From Nematostella vectensis (lineage: Eukaryota; Cnidaria; Anthozoa; Actiniaria; Edwardsiidae), in contig NC_064034.1 in assembly GCF_932526225.1 (NCBI RefSeq), positions 2,342,001-2,406,000 of the forward strand: DNA of 64,000 nucleotides, written 5' to 3'. A model generated the notes under the pieces. It was not told the DNA's origin. It did not search any database and saw only the letters and a list, made by a program, of their open reading frames with translations. Within the stretch, counting starts at the first letter, position 1, and the number at the start of each line of letters is the position of its first letter. This document shows, in pieces, positions 15,001 through 25,855 of the stretch. The position numbers and the translations under genes are program-made.

Positions 15001-16459
15001 GATTATGAATAAGAGTTTAAAATGCTGAAAGGACTTGACTAAGAGAAAGTGAACAGGAATATGAGCCAGCCCCTTCCCCTAACAACAACAACAAAATTGA
15101 TTTATAAAACAGCAATGGAAAGAAGAGGAAATTGGGAGGGCTGACACCAAGAAGAGGGGGGGGGGGAGGAAAGGGGGGGGGGAGGGTGGGAGGAAATGGA
15201 GAATGGAAGTATCTATCATGACCTGGGAAATGTTATGACCAGCATATTTCGAGCAAATATTAGACACCAGCCTATTGAAACCACGGCACCCAACCCCTGG
15301 GTCATAGCAGGGGAATTAACATTCATGTGGTGTTGAATGCTTGTTACTTTCCTGGCTACCGGGGCCCTGGAGCTGTTAAAACCCCTGATACATGGCCCCA
15401 GTGTTTTCCGATAATGTCCCATAATGCCTTTTTTTTGGCAGTCAACACAGAAATTTTGAAATATTGTACTGAACAATCGGCACAAAGACAAAAGTATATT
15501 ACAAACCATATCACATGGACAGGAGCTCTGTATAATATAATTATACAGGAATCATAACAATATCATATGGACATGTTCACTCAAGCTACGAACCAAGCGG
15601 TCATGAGAGTTCAGCATTAATTTCCTGCCCCCTTTCAAGGACTGCTTGGGGCTTCTGTTAAATCCCCTGTTCCCTGGTGGATAACAGGTGTTAAACAGGC
15701 GTTAAATCCCCTGCATGACCGCGTTACCTCCCAGGTATGTCCTGGGGGGTTGGAGGGCCGGGCTGTCAATTGACTGGTGCATTACCTGGACGACATTATG
15801 ACCTTCTGTATTCTCATCACCCTCCCACTGCCAGGATACTTTCTAAATTAAAAAGGAGTAAAAGCATTATACAAAAGAATTTGATTAAGTTCAAGTTGAG
15901 GATAAATTTCATCATTCGGTCTAAAAATTCATATCAACAATTTTCAACATTGAAATACGATTCGTTTTTATAATAGCATCAGATTAAATATTGAAATCAA
16001 AGAGAAAGAAACAAATCAAGTTGAATAAAGTAACCTAAGTTTGTTAGTCCGAATGAATTTTGACAACGCTTTCTTGATTACCCGCAAACATACTGTACCT
16101 GTCGCGAGAAAACAGTCAAAGTTGAGGGGACGAATCCGCCTTGTGATATGCGTATAACGACAGGATCTAAGGAATATAACCATTAATTATGTATTTATTT
16201 GGATTTAGAGACCTCGCAACAAGGCAATAAAGGTACTCTGAACCAAAACAATCTCATCATTTAGATTTAAAACGCTTAAATGATACTCGATTAGGGTTTA
16301 AGTATCCTGGCTTATCCATATTCCTTAAAAGACTGCACTGCACAGTAAAGTAAGCAAGGTCACTTGTATACCTGATAGAGCGTGAGTAGAGCCATCTTTA
16401 GTCGGTCTTGTTGTGTCAACGGAAGAAGGTTGCGTTCGATAGCTAACTGAAACTCCCAT
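52..16459 (-). CDS. Multi-exon gene for a chain of cupredoxin-like domains (3' end beyond window)
   Basis: Not recognised by name. I assembled it by hand from small minus-strand exons with AG/GT borders and matching phases: 16459-16372 (ATG), 14783-14672, 14590-14524, 14247-14147, 11744-11697, 11617-11543, 11280-11184, 9487-9440, 9206-9172, 8212-8058, 7565-7480, 7094-6960, 6286-6170, 5694-5582, 4094-4043, 3916-3776, 3429-3328, an unclear exon near 3030-2930, 620-569, 384-301, 202-52. Exons alternate between a first half-domain (FxP, then GDxVxWxW, then HNIQQ) and a second half-domain (SGP, F.H.F, G.Y, C.V.V), which is the cupredoxin pattern. The usual Cys-His-Met copper ligand cluster is not evident, so copper binding is doubtful. 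No clear signal peptide: the first exon reads MGVSVSYRTQPSS. The last exon ends at a donor, so the gene continues leftward. Its introns hold several satellites and MITEs. The alternative ATG at 16395 fits phase less well. Confidence 0.72.
711..2825. repeat. Minisatellite, about 41-bp unit
   Basis: About 50 tandem copies of a unit containing TATACCATAGATAGAGACC and ACTAACAAATCACTCAGGG, with shorter variants lacking GATA. The blocks near 1390-1870 and 2020-2570 are almost the same, so a several-hundred-base piece of the array was itself duplicated recently. It lies in an intron of the cupredoxin-repeat gene. Confidence 0.95.
4209..4792. mobile_element. Non-autonomous inverted-repeat element (MITE-like)
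   Basis: The ends are inverted copies: CAGGGCTTCTGGAATTATGC at the left and the complement of CAGGCCTTCTGGAATTACGC at the right. CTGGAAAAT flanks both sides, consistent with a target duplication of 6 to 9 bases whose exact border is ambiguous. The interior carries degenerate CCGCGTAATTTAGCGCGTAAT-like motifs near both ends and no coding potential. It sits in an intron. Confidence 0.65.
5291..5380. repeat. Perfect 20-bp inverted repeat (hairpin)
   Basis: TACACCAAAAACTGGAAATC at 5291-5310 is the exact complement of 5361-5380, with about 50 bases between. Intronic; likely a relic of a small palindromic element. Confidence 0.7.
6347..6890. repeat. Minisatellite, 62-67 bp unit with higher-order period
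   Basis: Nine copies of a pyrimidine-rich unit starting near CCACGATGACCAAAATCCC. Spacings of about 67, 65 and 62 bases recur, so three-unit blocks of about 194 bases are repeated. The long overlapping open frames on both strands here are products of the repeat. Intronic, between the exons at 6286-6170 and 7094-6960. Confidence 0.93.
8487..8570. repeat. Perfect 20-bp inverted repeat (hairpin)
   Basis: AACAATTATACCATTTCCAT at 8487-8506 pairs exactly with 8551-8570. The inner part also pairs partly (AAGTGGC with GCCACT). Intronic. Confidence 0.7.
8742..8893. mobile_element. Short MITE, hAT-like ends
   Basis: CAGCGGCGTAGACAGG at the left end and CCTGCCTACGCCCCTG at the right end are imperfect inverted repeats of 16 bases with 3 mismatches. 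AAGCA is found just outside both ends. The GGGGGTCC and GGCCCCCTGGGCC interior is non-coding. Confidence 0.6.
9581..10105. mobile_element. MITE with about 33-bp inverted ends
   Basis: The left end CGAGGTTCCGCTATAAAAGG, continuing into GGAAAGCTCCTCCCACC, is inverted at 10073-10105 (GGTGGGAGGAGCTTTCCC, then TTTTATAGCGGAACCTCG). The 525-base interior is AT-rich without coding potential. No clean target duplication was found. Intronic. Confidence 0.65.
10221..11120. repeat. Degenerate minisatellite, CCCTGACTGTACC family
   Basis: Dozens of short, diverged units built on CCCCTGACTGCACC and CCCTACTGTACC, with some longer blocks repeated (for example 10330-10400 and 10415-10485). Intronic, between the exons at 9487-9440 and 11280-11184. 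Confidence 0.9.
12337..14135. repeat. Minisatellite, 28-bp unit, about 60 copies
   Basis: Tandem copies of GACACATGTGTACAGG followed by TCTGGAGGTGTT. Each unit contains the self-complementary ACACATGTGT. Units differ by single bases or 2-4 base deletions, with decay at the right edge. Because the unit has no stop in any minus frame and 28 is not a multiple of 3, minus-strand frames of up to about 600 codons stay open; they are not genes. Intronic, between the exons at 11744-11697 and 14247-14147. Confidence 0.97.
15252..15782. mobile_element. Degenerate inverted-repeat element
   Basis: The segment from 15252 (CACCAGCCTATTGAAACC, then CCAACCCCTGGGTCATAGCAG) resembles the complement of 15690-15782 (CACCAGTCAATTGACAGCCC). 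The arms are diverged by perhaps 25 to 30 percent, so this is an old copy. It lies in the first intron of the cupredoxin-repeat gene. Confidence 0.4.
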
Positions 16460-17404
16460 CACTTGGCGAAATGAAGCAGTTTAACATGTTTCAAGAAACT
16501 TGAGTTGATAAGGGGTGTGATACTCTAAGTTTTCCTCTCCGCTCCATCCTCGTCTGGTCATCTGCCTGCCTTGAAATTCGATGACGGTTTCATCGTTTTT
16601 TTTTTTCCGCCGCAGAGCAAGAAAATGTTTACACATCTTCTGTCGCTAGCGGTGTCTATGCGGGGGACTGGGACCTGCCTTGGTTAAAAAAGTTTTTTCC
16701 CCGCTTTCTCAACATCACCATTTGATTGACAATGCAACAACAAAGAGCTCTTATCTTGTTTGCGAGCATGTTTTGGCATTTTCCAAGCAGTTCAGGAATA
16801 TTTTATTCGGCTTCAAGCAGTAGAGCTTCCATCGACGGCCATACATAAGCCGGTGGTGACGGATCACAAGTACAAGCTTAGATCAGGTTCACAGTCGTGA
16901 CACGCCTCCCTTGGAAGAACAGATAGGTTTAAGTAAAGTATCAATAAATATTGTGTTGTTATTATTTGTAGTTGCTATTTGTTGCTGACAACCTGCAATT
17001 CAGTTACGACTGCAATCGGTTATTAAAAACGATTGATTGATTGATTGATTGATTTATCGTGTAGAATTTATGCAAAACCAGCCGCATGGTGTTGTCCAAA
17101 ATTGAATCTTTTCGATATACTTAATATATCTTGCTCTTAACAAGAATTATAGAACCATCGACTGATCGAAGAAGTGAGAAAATACTCATGTTCTCCTGGC
17201 GGTTCTCAATAGTAGGTTTAACAGCACAAGAGCATGCCATGGGTACCCTGTGCTAATTCTCCCGCAGTAGACTAAGCCTAACCCGCGAATACATGAAAAC
17301 TCTGAAAACATACTGTAAGCTCGAAAATGAGCTGAAAATTCAATAATTTATGGTTAGGTGATGATGTGGTAATAGCAGTTGACTACAGTTGGCTTGTAGC
17401 CGCA
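16460..17404. promoter_or_regulatory. Head-to-head intergenic region, likely bidirectional promoter
   Basis: This 945-base stretch separates the start codons of the minus-strand cupredoxin-repeat gene and the plus-strand SLC25A26 gene. It contains a short GATT microsatellite near 17030-17055. No TATA box is placed convincingly. The promoter role is inferred from position only. Confidence 0.4.
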
Positions 17405-20400
17405 ATGGCAGCGGAAATGCCTCACGATTCTGTGGAGAATGCGGGATCGCTCTCGGCCATCGTTCAACCCATTCCTGTACCGTTCGGGGTTTCACTCGTG
17501 GTAAGAAGGCGAACACTTCCCCCATCTTATGAGTTTAAGAACAAAAGTGAGGATATATTTCTCATATTATCTTGCAAGTGCGTGTCTATTATAGCTGTTC
17601 TGGGATGATAGCATACAAACGTGAATGACCCAATATCACACCACACACAGCTGGGATGCATTCATGCATAACTTATTGCACAAGAAGATAATTTAAAACA
17701 CTCATCATAATTATTGTACATTGAATTGACAATACTCAATGAATCACTTGTTGTTTCGATGTGGCCAGAGATATGAACATATTTGTTTTCCATCTTTGTT
17801 TCCATAATCCATTCGCTGGGGGGAGGGGGAGGGGCCATATGTAAACTAGGGATCCCAATTCAATACTGTACTTTACATGTTCTTAGGCTGTCAACACATG
17901 TCCATAAAAAATGGAAATAAGCCCCTCCCTAGACCCTTGAACCTATTTTATGTTTTGGCCACTTTTCTTCCTTCATCCTGCTTTCTTGATCACTGTTTAC
18001 CATAAATCTCATTATACTTCCTAAAATCTTACAAATCCTGTTCCTGGAAACCTGGAGCAAATCACTTACAATTCTATTGCAGGCTGGTGGAGTGGCAGGT
18101 ACTGCAGTAGATGTCATTCTCTACCCACTAGATACCATCAAGACCAGATTACAATCAGCCGAGGGATTTTTCAAAGCCGGAGGTTTCCGGTCATTATACG
18201 CTGGCTTAGGCTCTTGTGCTGCAGGCTCTGCACCTTCAGCTGCAACATTCTTTGCTAGCTATGAACTAATGAAGAACATTCTAAGCCCTCGTTTGCCATC
18301 CTCATGTCTACCTGGAGTTTATATGGCTTCTGCTGTGGTTGGAGAAGTGGTAAATTAGAATGTAATATCTTTTTATTACACTGTTCAAGTTACCCCTTTA
18401 TCACATGCAAATCATGTCTCACAGTATCCTCTCTTTTCAGAGAAATACTTTTACCTTTCTTTTCAGTTCTAATCTACAAACCTTTACCAGTCTATTATAT
18501 GTGATTTTGTTCACAGACTTCTCTTGTGGTCCGCATTCCTTTTGAAGTTATCAAGCAAAGGGCACAGGCCTACACAGACATGTCCAGTATACAAGCTCTC
18601 AAGTGGACTTTAAAACAAGATGTAAACTTGGAGTACTTGGTTATCTATAGCTTTCAGCTATCACTAAAGATGTTTATTTATTGATACAAATAAAATAACT
18701 GGAGACCCTTGAAAATAAAGCTAAAATGATATGCCATGGAGCTGGCTGAACTAAGACTCAAAGAATACCATGATTGTGTACTAGAATATGGCCCAAACCA
18801 GGGGCTTTCTTCCCTCTAGAATATGGCCCAAAACAGGGGGCTTCAACCCCCTCTTCCCCAGCTCCCCCCTTTCTGCAGCTGTGACAGATCCAGGGTTGAC
18901 AAAGCATTTAAAGACTCGTACTATTTACATCAGTATATTGGTACACCAAAGGCAAGAATATCATCTATTTAATGATATAGAAGAATATTCATCTATTTAA
19001 GTCCAAATTAATTCCAATTTATCCCATTCTATTCTCTGTTTTGATTTCAGGGTTTCCCTGGTTTATATAGAGGTTATTGGAGTACTGTCATTAGGGAGGT
19101 TAGTAACAAATATAAATTTCACTTTTTTATTGCTGTTTACTCCACCAAATTGTATCACGGAAAAATGGCAAATAACTGCAACTAAGTAATAACTTTATGA
19201 GTATGAATTTTTATATGTTTACATTGCTTCATATTAATTTATTTTCATGGGTGCATTGTGTGTCAGGTACCATTTGCATTTTGTGAGATTCCTCTGTGGG
19301 AGCTTCTCAAGGTTTGTGAATGGCTTTTATTTTCACATTTCAATTACAATTATTATATATATATCTATTATTTATACAGACAAGCAGATCCTTATCTTGT
19401 AATGATTTGAGTTGTTTATTACTATTTTAAAAGGTGATAAAATTCAGTGTTATTGGTCAGGTTGCGACTTGGGTTATGAAAAGTTTTATGGCTAAAATTT
19501 CAAGTACCAACTGGCCTTCAGACTCATAAAATGAAAGAATTTTGTAACTTTGTATTAATGTATCCTTTATAGACAGGATGGTCACAGTACCAGGGCTACC
19601 CTGTGGACGCATGGCAGTCCAGTGCATGCGGAGGGATTGCTGGTACGCATACTGTCAAGGTTGCTTTAAAAAAGTCTTGCGGCTTTATGACTCTCACTAC
19701 TGCCCACAGACATTTCATTCAAGTTTTCTTGCAAATTGAGTGATTGTTTGAGTTATTCAAGTCTCTATGTCTCCTAATGTGACACTACATATTTTTTAAA
19801 GAATGTCTATCAGCCTCTCCTTTTTTATTCCTTACATTAATTAAAAAAGCAATGTATAAAGCAGGTAGTAGTTGCTCATGGCTGGCTTTCCATACAGGTG
19901 GCTTTGCGGCTGCGATCACAACACCCTTAGATGTAGCGAAGACAAGGATCATTCTTGCACAGGTATGCTTATATTCACAATGATATCATTTTAGACTATT
20001 GTTAGACACATGTCAAGGCACCACAGATTGTCATCATGTATCTTATGGTATGTAAAGGTGGGGAAATGGAAAAAGATACAGTAGAAATGTGCTGTCTCAT
20101 GTGGCAACTTAGGATAACATCTCTGCCCCCCCTGAAAATAACATAGGAATTAGTTCATAATACTAGTGCAGTTAATAGTTCTTTGTATGTGTTCTTGGTG
20201 ATGTTTAGGAAGTTTTTTTTTGAAACTTAGAGTGAGGCATTTTCACAGTATGACCACTTTTTAGACAAAACTTCCCCTTGAAGACATATAAGAATGTTAG
20301 GATTATTGACTGAATTGTGTTCTATGATTTTTCTGGTGCAGTTCCATGATATTCATCCACTGTGCAATTAGATGAAAATCAAAATAATCAGATACTTTTT

Positions 20401-20913
20401 GAGATTCAACCATGCTTGTCCAGCCCTTCTTGGGCCCTCATGTCATTCACAAAAAAAAAAATGTAACTGAATTTGCATTTGCATCTTGGCATTTGGCAAG
20501 CTATACCCATAAATGAAATTATTCACAAAATTTACAAACGGGACAAATAATAATAAAGAAAACTATCCGCAAAAAGTAAAACAAAAAGTTCAGCCCAATG
20601 CTAACCGTTCACTCTATGCTGTTAATTACTGTATAACAGAAAGGAGATCCAGAGGCTAGCATCGGTGTCTACAGAGTGCTAAAGTTGATTTACAGACAAC
20701 AAGGAGTTACAGGGTAAGGCTATTTAACTGATAGACAGCAATTTAGATATGCTTCTCATGGCCAAAAATTCGATTTTTTTAAGGCTTTTTGCAGGAGTGA
20801 CTTTAAGAGTAACATGGATAGCTCTTGGCGGTGCTGTGTTCTTTGGATTCTACGACAAAGCCAAACATGTCATGATGACAACCATGCATGCGAAAAATGA
20901 TCATATTAGGTGA
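17405..20913 (+). CDS. SLC25A26: Mitochondrial S-adenosylmethionine carrier (SLC25A26 / SAMC)
   Basis: Inner mitochondrial membrane carrier that exchanges cytosolic S-adenosylmethionine for matrix S-adenosylhomocysteine. Nine exons: 17405-17500, 18083-18349, 18517-18621, 19051-19098, 19267-19311, 19573-19642, 19898-19962, 20640-20713, 20795-20913. The three carrier repeats each show the Px(D/E)xx(K/R) signature: YPLDTIKTR in exon 2, IPFEVIKQR in exon 3 and TPLDVAKTR in exon 7. RGYWSTVIREVPFAFCEIPLW resembles the SAM-carrier subfamily rather than ADP/ATP carriers. The product is about 297 residues, slightly longer than typical because of a 32-residue N-terminus. The ATG at 17405 is the first in frame after an upstream ATG ATG TGG TAA. 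The exon 8/9 junction is one base out of frame as written: GGGTAAGG would fit if it were GGTAAGG. This could be an assembly error or a non-standard donor. Identity is secure. Confidence 0.93.
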
Positions 20914-21479
20914 CACAGGTACACCATGTTAAGTAATCACCTTAAATTAGTTAGCGATAAAAAATGCGATGAAGGAAACAGAAGTACTGTATTCAAGTAT
21001 TGGCTCCCTGCAAACAACTTACAGTGCAATTCTCTTTAAAACCTGTAAAGAACTCCTCAATGCCTGTCTATAAAATTAATGCAATCATTTCTTATTCAAG
21101 ATTAATTTCACGAGTCATAAAAATTACTATTTAATAGTGTAACCTTACGTTACGGGTCTGATTTTATATAGCACAGCTAGCTATTACCAAGATGTAGTAA
21201 TAAATAATTTATTTACTTCATCATATAAATATTGTACATATTTTTTTGTAAAATGAACTTAACTTATTTACATATAACGTTATAACAAGGGCATCAACGC
21301 GTGAAATAAGGTGAAGTTAATTCTCCCTTCCAACTAACGTGTTGCTCCTGCGATTTCGTCGCAGCAGTTAGGTTGCAACCATTTTTGTTGGTGGGAATGT
21401 CATTTCGGTTCACCGCCACAATTTGAATTTCATACAATTTTTTTCGGTTTTTCATCTCTATCAAATGAACTAAGTTTGT
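20914..21479. other. Intergenic, no gene seen
   Basis: AT-rich 3' flank shared by SLC25A26 (plus) and the BH3 ORF (minus), which converge here. No RNA gene or element recognised. Confidence 0.5.
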
Positions 21480-21725
21480 TCACAACAGTGCCTCCACAAG
21501 AATGAGAAAGGCCTGGAAACTAATTCTCTTCACACGGTCACGTACGTCGCCGGTCATGCGACGAGTCACGTGGCTAGTCCGCACTAACTCGTCCCCAATC
21601 TCCGCCAAACGCCGAGCCACTGCGGTCAAGGTCTCCTGGTCCACACATACGTCATGACGTATTTGTGCTGGTGAAGATGTTACTATGGTAACCGACGATT
21701 GAAGCATTAGACATCCTGTTGCCAT
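21480..21725 (-). CDS. Small BH3-motif protein (putative BH3-only apoptosis regulator)
   Basis: 81 residues from an ATG in good context (ACCATGG). Residues 33-48 contain VARRLAEIGDEL, which matches the BH3 helix pattern (L, three residues, I/G-D, then hydrophobic) used by BCL-2 family proteins to bind the groove of pro-survival partners. The C-terminus (69-81) is hydrophobic, possibly a weak membrane tail. No BH1 or BH2 motif is present. The protein at 57305-57547 has the same length to within one residue and its BH3 core at the same residue numbers (L40, I43, G44, D45, L47), which supports both being real paralogues. An intron acceptor (CACCAG) lies just upstream of the ATG, so an additional 5' exon is possible. 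The function is inferred from the motif. Confidence 0.55.
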   Translation of the reverse strand: MATGCLMLQSSVTIVTSSPAQIRHDVCVDQETLTAVARRLAEIGDELVRTSHVTRRMTGDVRDRVKRISFQAFLILVEALL

Positions 21726-24700
21726 GGTAACTTTTGATTCTGATACCTGGTGATGGAGCAAAAAGGGTAATGTGTGAATTTTTTTTAAGGCTGGAATAAA
21801 ATCAGTTGATAGGTGGCCATGTTTTGTTTTATTTCAAGCATCGTTGTTCGTTTTGGGTACTGAATTATTTTACTAAATTATCATTCATATTTCTCCATTC
21901 CGTGCTTATTTCGACTCTAGTTTTGAATAGGCCCATATCAACTTACCGGCGAATCAATGACTCCCATCTCCATCAGTTGTAAAAATTACTTCGCCTCGCT
22001 CAGTAGTTCGTGAATGGTCCAGTTCCTAGTTCAAGAAGGATCCCAAAGGCGCGACTCAAATTGAACCTTGTGTTTTCTTTCTTGACGTCTTGGATTACGC
22101 AAATACCTCTTGATTTCTGAATGCCGTCGGTAAAATCTCAGTGAGCTTTACTTTCCTCTGCTGCCGGTCTACTAAACTCCTCTCTACTGGCCTTGCCGGT
22201 GGCGCTGTTTTATAAACTCCTCTTTGCCGAGCGGCATCGAGGCGCGTTCCCAGAATTACCCATTGTACGTTTCCCTAATGTAACAATTCCTTATTGTTTG
22301 TCTACTTGGGGCTGTTTGGTACTTGTTTGTTTTTGCGTTTGTACCCAGCGACAAAAAGGCACCGATCTCTTGGCCTTGACATGTATCCTACACTTGGACA
22401 AGCCCGTAGCATGTTGACAAGACCACTAACGAATGCCGCTTTCAAATAACGCGCTTTTTTTGACACATCTGAGGCATTCAAAACAATCCCTTATTAGCAC
22501 ATTCCAGGACGGGTCATCTTCATCGAAAGCCAAGGCGAACCGGCAAGTTCATCCACATCTCATTATTCCCATGATCCTTTCCCAGTTTAATATTTGGCTC
22601 GAAGAGTTCTGTTTGAACTCGGTTTGTTGACTAACATGGTTAAAACAATTTTGCTGTTTGTTTTGGGTGTAGACGTCGACTAGTTCAGTTGCTCGTGTTC
22701 GCCAGCTTGTATTTACGCAGTTTGCACATGCGGCGCTTTGGCGCCATCCAAATGTACCCCAGGACCACACTATCGGAAGTGCGAAATGACCAACACGAAA
22801 CGTGTCGAACTTTATAGATTAGGACTCATCATACGATAGCTTTTATGTATTGATCAGGACATATTTTTTACTGTTTCTTTGCCGTAAGATTTAACACGGG
22901 CAATATCGCCAGCCTTTGGTCTGGATACGGAATTCAATAGAATTATTAATTGGAATAATAGAAAACGCTCGCGAAAACACCAAGCCTAGTCGAGTCCTTA
23001 AACTAAATTTCATATCTCCTTAGAGTAAACAAATCGCAATTATCGTATGCGAAAATGAAAGATATTTATTTACTCGATCATTTTGATCGCTTGTTCGCTG
23101 CATTAGGACATGACAAAATTAAGGAAAGATAGTCTATAATGCCGGAATCGGTTTCGTCTCGAAAGATATTCGATATCAAATCCAGGGGATTTGTTGGGTT
23201 GAATCAGATCTTTTTTTTTTTTTTGTGGAATCTTTACTCAGCCGCGGTCGGTGGTGTTTAGCGTATTTGCTGTTGCTTGCTGGCGCTGTGTCGTCTCGTC
23301 TATTGTCTCTTGTCTATCGTACGAACATTCGCCTCGGTTTATTGACATTTGGCCCTTTACCAAAAACACGCACAGCCTCGAAACAAACGCAAAGGCGATG
23401 TATGTAAATGTAAGATAACCCATTCTTATTTTTTTTTTTTTTTTTGCATCTTCATCTGTTTACTTGTATTCCCATCTACTACCGCCTTACCGCCTATGCC
23501 TGGTTTCCACATTATCGTATTTTCTATTTATATATATTTTTTGCCTAGGGTGCGTTCGGGGCGATTATACAGAAACTAGGCTTTCTTACCCTTTGTTTCG
23601 TGAGTTTTTATGACATATTTGCTCTGTCGGTAAGATGAAAAGGAGAGATGAAGTGTCGATCCAATGCTCCGGGGAATCCCCCTGTTGTTGTACATTACTG
23701 CAGCTTGGCCTTAAAAAGGCATGCTCTTTAAAGCGGAAATTTATAATTTTTACAAACTTCTGCGAATAAATCAATTTCACGTCTATCGACGTTAAAAATC
23801 TGTAAGCGCCTGTTAGTATTTTACTATAGGGTCCTAGCCAATCAGAGCGCGTGTTAAAATTTAGCCAATCAGAGCGCGTGTTAGAATTTAGCCAATCAGA
23901 ACGCCTGTTAGTATTTTACTATAGGGTTCTGGAGGTTGCAATCAGAGCGCGTGTTAGAATTTAGACTATATGATTCTTGTGTGAGCCCAATGAGAGTATT
24001 TGACTATAGAATTCTAAGGGTCCCGGGTCTTCAGCTCATACGCGGCACTAGCAACCCAGAATTCAATCACTGATTTTATTGATTTTACAACAAGCTGAGC
24101 TTTTGCATAAATAATTGACTATCTTACATTAGACTTGTTACGGGGCTTTACTAAAAAGTATCTTACTAAAAATATATATTTAAGCCTTCTCTTTTTTCAA
24201 CTCGTACTTATCATGAGATGCTTTTAAGCACTAATTAAAATTTCTTCTATATTACTTATATAATACTACTATATTACTTATCTTGATTAAAATAGACAAG
24301 ATACCTTTTGGGGGGAACCTTTCAGGCATCCATTACATATATTAGTGAAAAAAAAATTTAGAAGTTTAGTAAACCAATTAATACTTCTAAGGTTCACTGG
24401 ACTGAAAATTAGCACTCACATAGACCCCCTATCACAAGCTTTACAGCCTTTTCCCCCTCGCTCTGATCGGGTTTCCTTTGGTGGCCAGAGTTCTTACCGT
24501 CAACTACGAGTGGAGGAGACACAAGAAGTACGCCAGGCACCAACTTAGCTTTACAAGCTAAAATATTCCAATATTTAAATGTTACATCGTCAGCGTTGGG
24601 ATAACGGCCATACACTCGATGACAACAGTAGTCATAACACATATCTCTTGGATATCAAGTAGAAACAATTACAGTTACCTTCAAGTAACGTGCAGGAAAT

Positions 24701-25261
24701 GCCACATATGCACTTTCTAGATATCGCGTAGAAACAAGTAGAGTAACCTTGAGTCTATAATTTCTTCTGAGATTTGAAGGAATGTAAGGTTAAAAGAGGA
24801 CTTTATCTTTAGTATTTAGTTCGACGTTTTTAGAGAATCTTTGACTTCTAGTTGAGCTATGCAGTACATAATAACCCCAAACAATCTAGGGTATATCATA
24901 TTCGCGACACTTCGATGGGGTTCACGGATTCGTGGATGATCCCTCAAATGACAAAACAAACTTTTCGTTTGCCTTTCTTTCTGTTTCGTGCTTGTCAATA
25001 ATATTCAATGAACATCTACTCGTATCTTAATCCAGTGAAGCCCTTGCGTGACTCACTATTCAAAGCACGCTCTCGAGGCGTTGTGCGATTTAAGATATCG
25101 TTCGCCACCGATGACAGATTGATGTGCAAACCAACACATAATCTTGTAATTCATCCACTTCTCTTTACAGAAGTAACTCTTCAAGTTGTATTAAGTACAG
25201 TACAAAGTGAGACACTATAAGTAAAGTAGATGTATACATGCGGTGAACGAATGATCACAAC
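21726..25261. other. Intergenic, mostly featureless
   Basis: No convincing gene. It holds the CCAAT-box tandem repeat at 23826-23960. The minus strand at 24480-24545 shows an exon-like open stretch ending in a good donor (GACG then GTAAGA), but I could not link it to a gene or family. Confidence 0.4.
23826..23960. repeat. Tandem CCAAT-box-containing repeat
   Basis: Four imperfect copies of a unit about 27 bases long, AGCCAATCAGAGCGCGTGTT plus AGAATTT; the fourth copy has lost the CC. Three copies keep the CCAATCA sequence recognised by NF-Y. Part of the sequence GTTAGTATTTTACTATAGGG is also duplicated. Whether it is regulatory is unknown. Confidence 0.6.
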
Positions 25262-25855
25262 TCAAACCGCAGACTCCGCTCGAACCTTCACCGCTTTCCT
25301 ATGATCCTCTTCATGTGCATTATCATCGTCATCTTCGTCCGCCGAAAACGTTGTTTCTTTTCGCTGGAACACTGTGTGTGAATCGTTACGATTATCAGAA
25401 GAATCCAAATTGGATATCGGCGTGTCAAATTCATCGGGGCTTTTCTCTCGATAATCCTGCAGTTCTCGTTTAAGCCGTTCAATGACTATATCCTGGTCGT
25501 TAGCAATACTACTACGGGATCCTGGGGTCTGTAGAGCTTCCATTATCGCCTCCGCCGAGTTGTTTTTTACGCCACCATTACTAGCACCACTTTTTAGCCC
25601 GCCATTTTGTTTTCTCATGACAGGATGCGAGCGTAACTCGGGGGACGACATGGTTCGTCGTGCGGGCTGTCTTGTTTTTGTGTTCATAATCGCGATCCAC
25701 TGTGGCGGTAAACCGATGAATTGTCCCGTGTCTTTATCCACGATCACATGCACCCGGTGTTGGAAGTTTGTCGGAGTGGAAATCTTTCCGTGCATGCGAG
25801 ATTTTCCTCGCTCCCTGCGAGCAATTCTTCTAAGAAAGTTCCAAACCACGCTCAT
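25262..25855 (-). CDS. CRIB-domain protein (Cdc42/Rac effector; PAK-like N-terminus)
   Basis: 197 residues in one exon. Residues 25-53 read ISTPTNFQHRVHVIVD followed by GQFIGLPPQW, the CRIB/p21-binding motif (I-S-x-P, F-x-H-x2-H, then G-x-F-x-G-L-P-x2-W) that binds GTP-loaded Cdc42 or Rac. The form is closest to group II PAK kinases. A basic stretch precedes it (RRIARRERGK), as in CRIB proteins that contact acidic lipids. After it come a serine- and glycine-rich linker, a short charged helix (IERLKRELQDYREK) and an acidic tail (DEDDDD). No kinase domain follows in frame. Either this is a short effector, or the stop at 25262 is skipped by splicing at a donor such as AAAGCG/GTGAAG near 25290 and kinase exons lie elsewhere. 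I see none nearby. Confidence 0.65.
   Translation of the reverse strand: MSVVWNFLRRIARRERGKSRMHGKISTPTNFQHRVHVIVDKDTGQFIGLPPQWIAIMNTKTRQPARRTMSSPELRSHPVMRKQNGGLKSGASNGGVKNNSAEAIMEALQTPGSRSSIANDQDIVIERLKRELQDYREKSPDEFDTPISNLDSSDNRNDSHTVFQRKETTFSADEDDDDNAHEEDHRKAVKVRAESAV

Noticed and set aside
22193-24642. Several ORFs of 60-77 codons between the BH3 and CRIB genes
   Set aside because: No conserved motif and no consistent splice partners; the single exon-like piece at 24480-24545 could not be extended.
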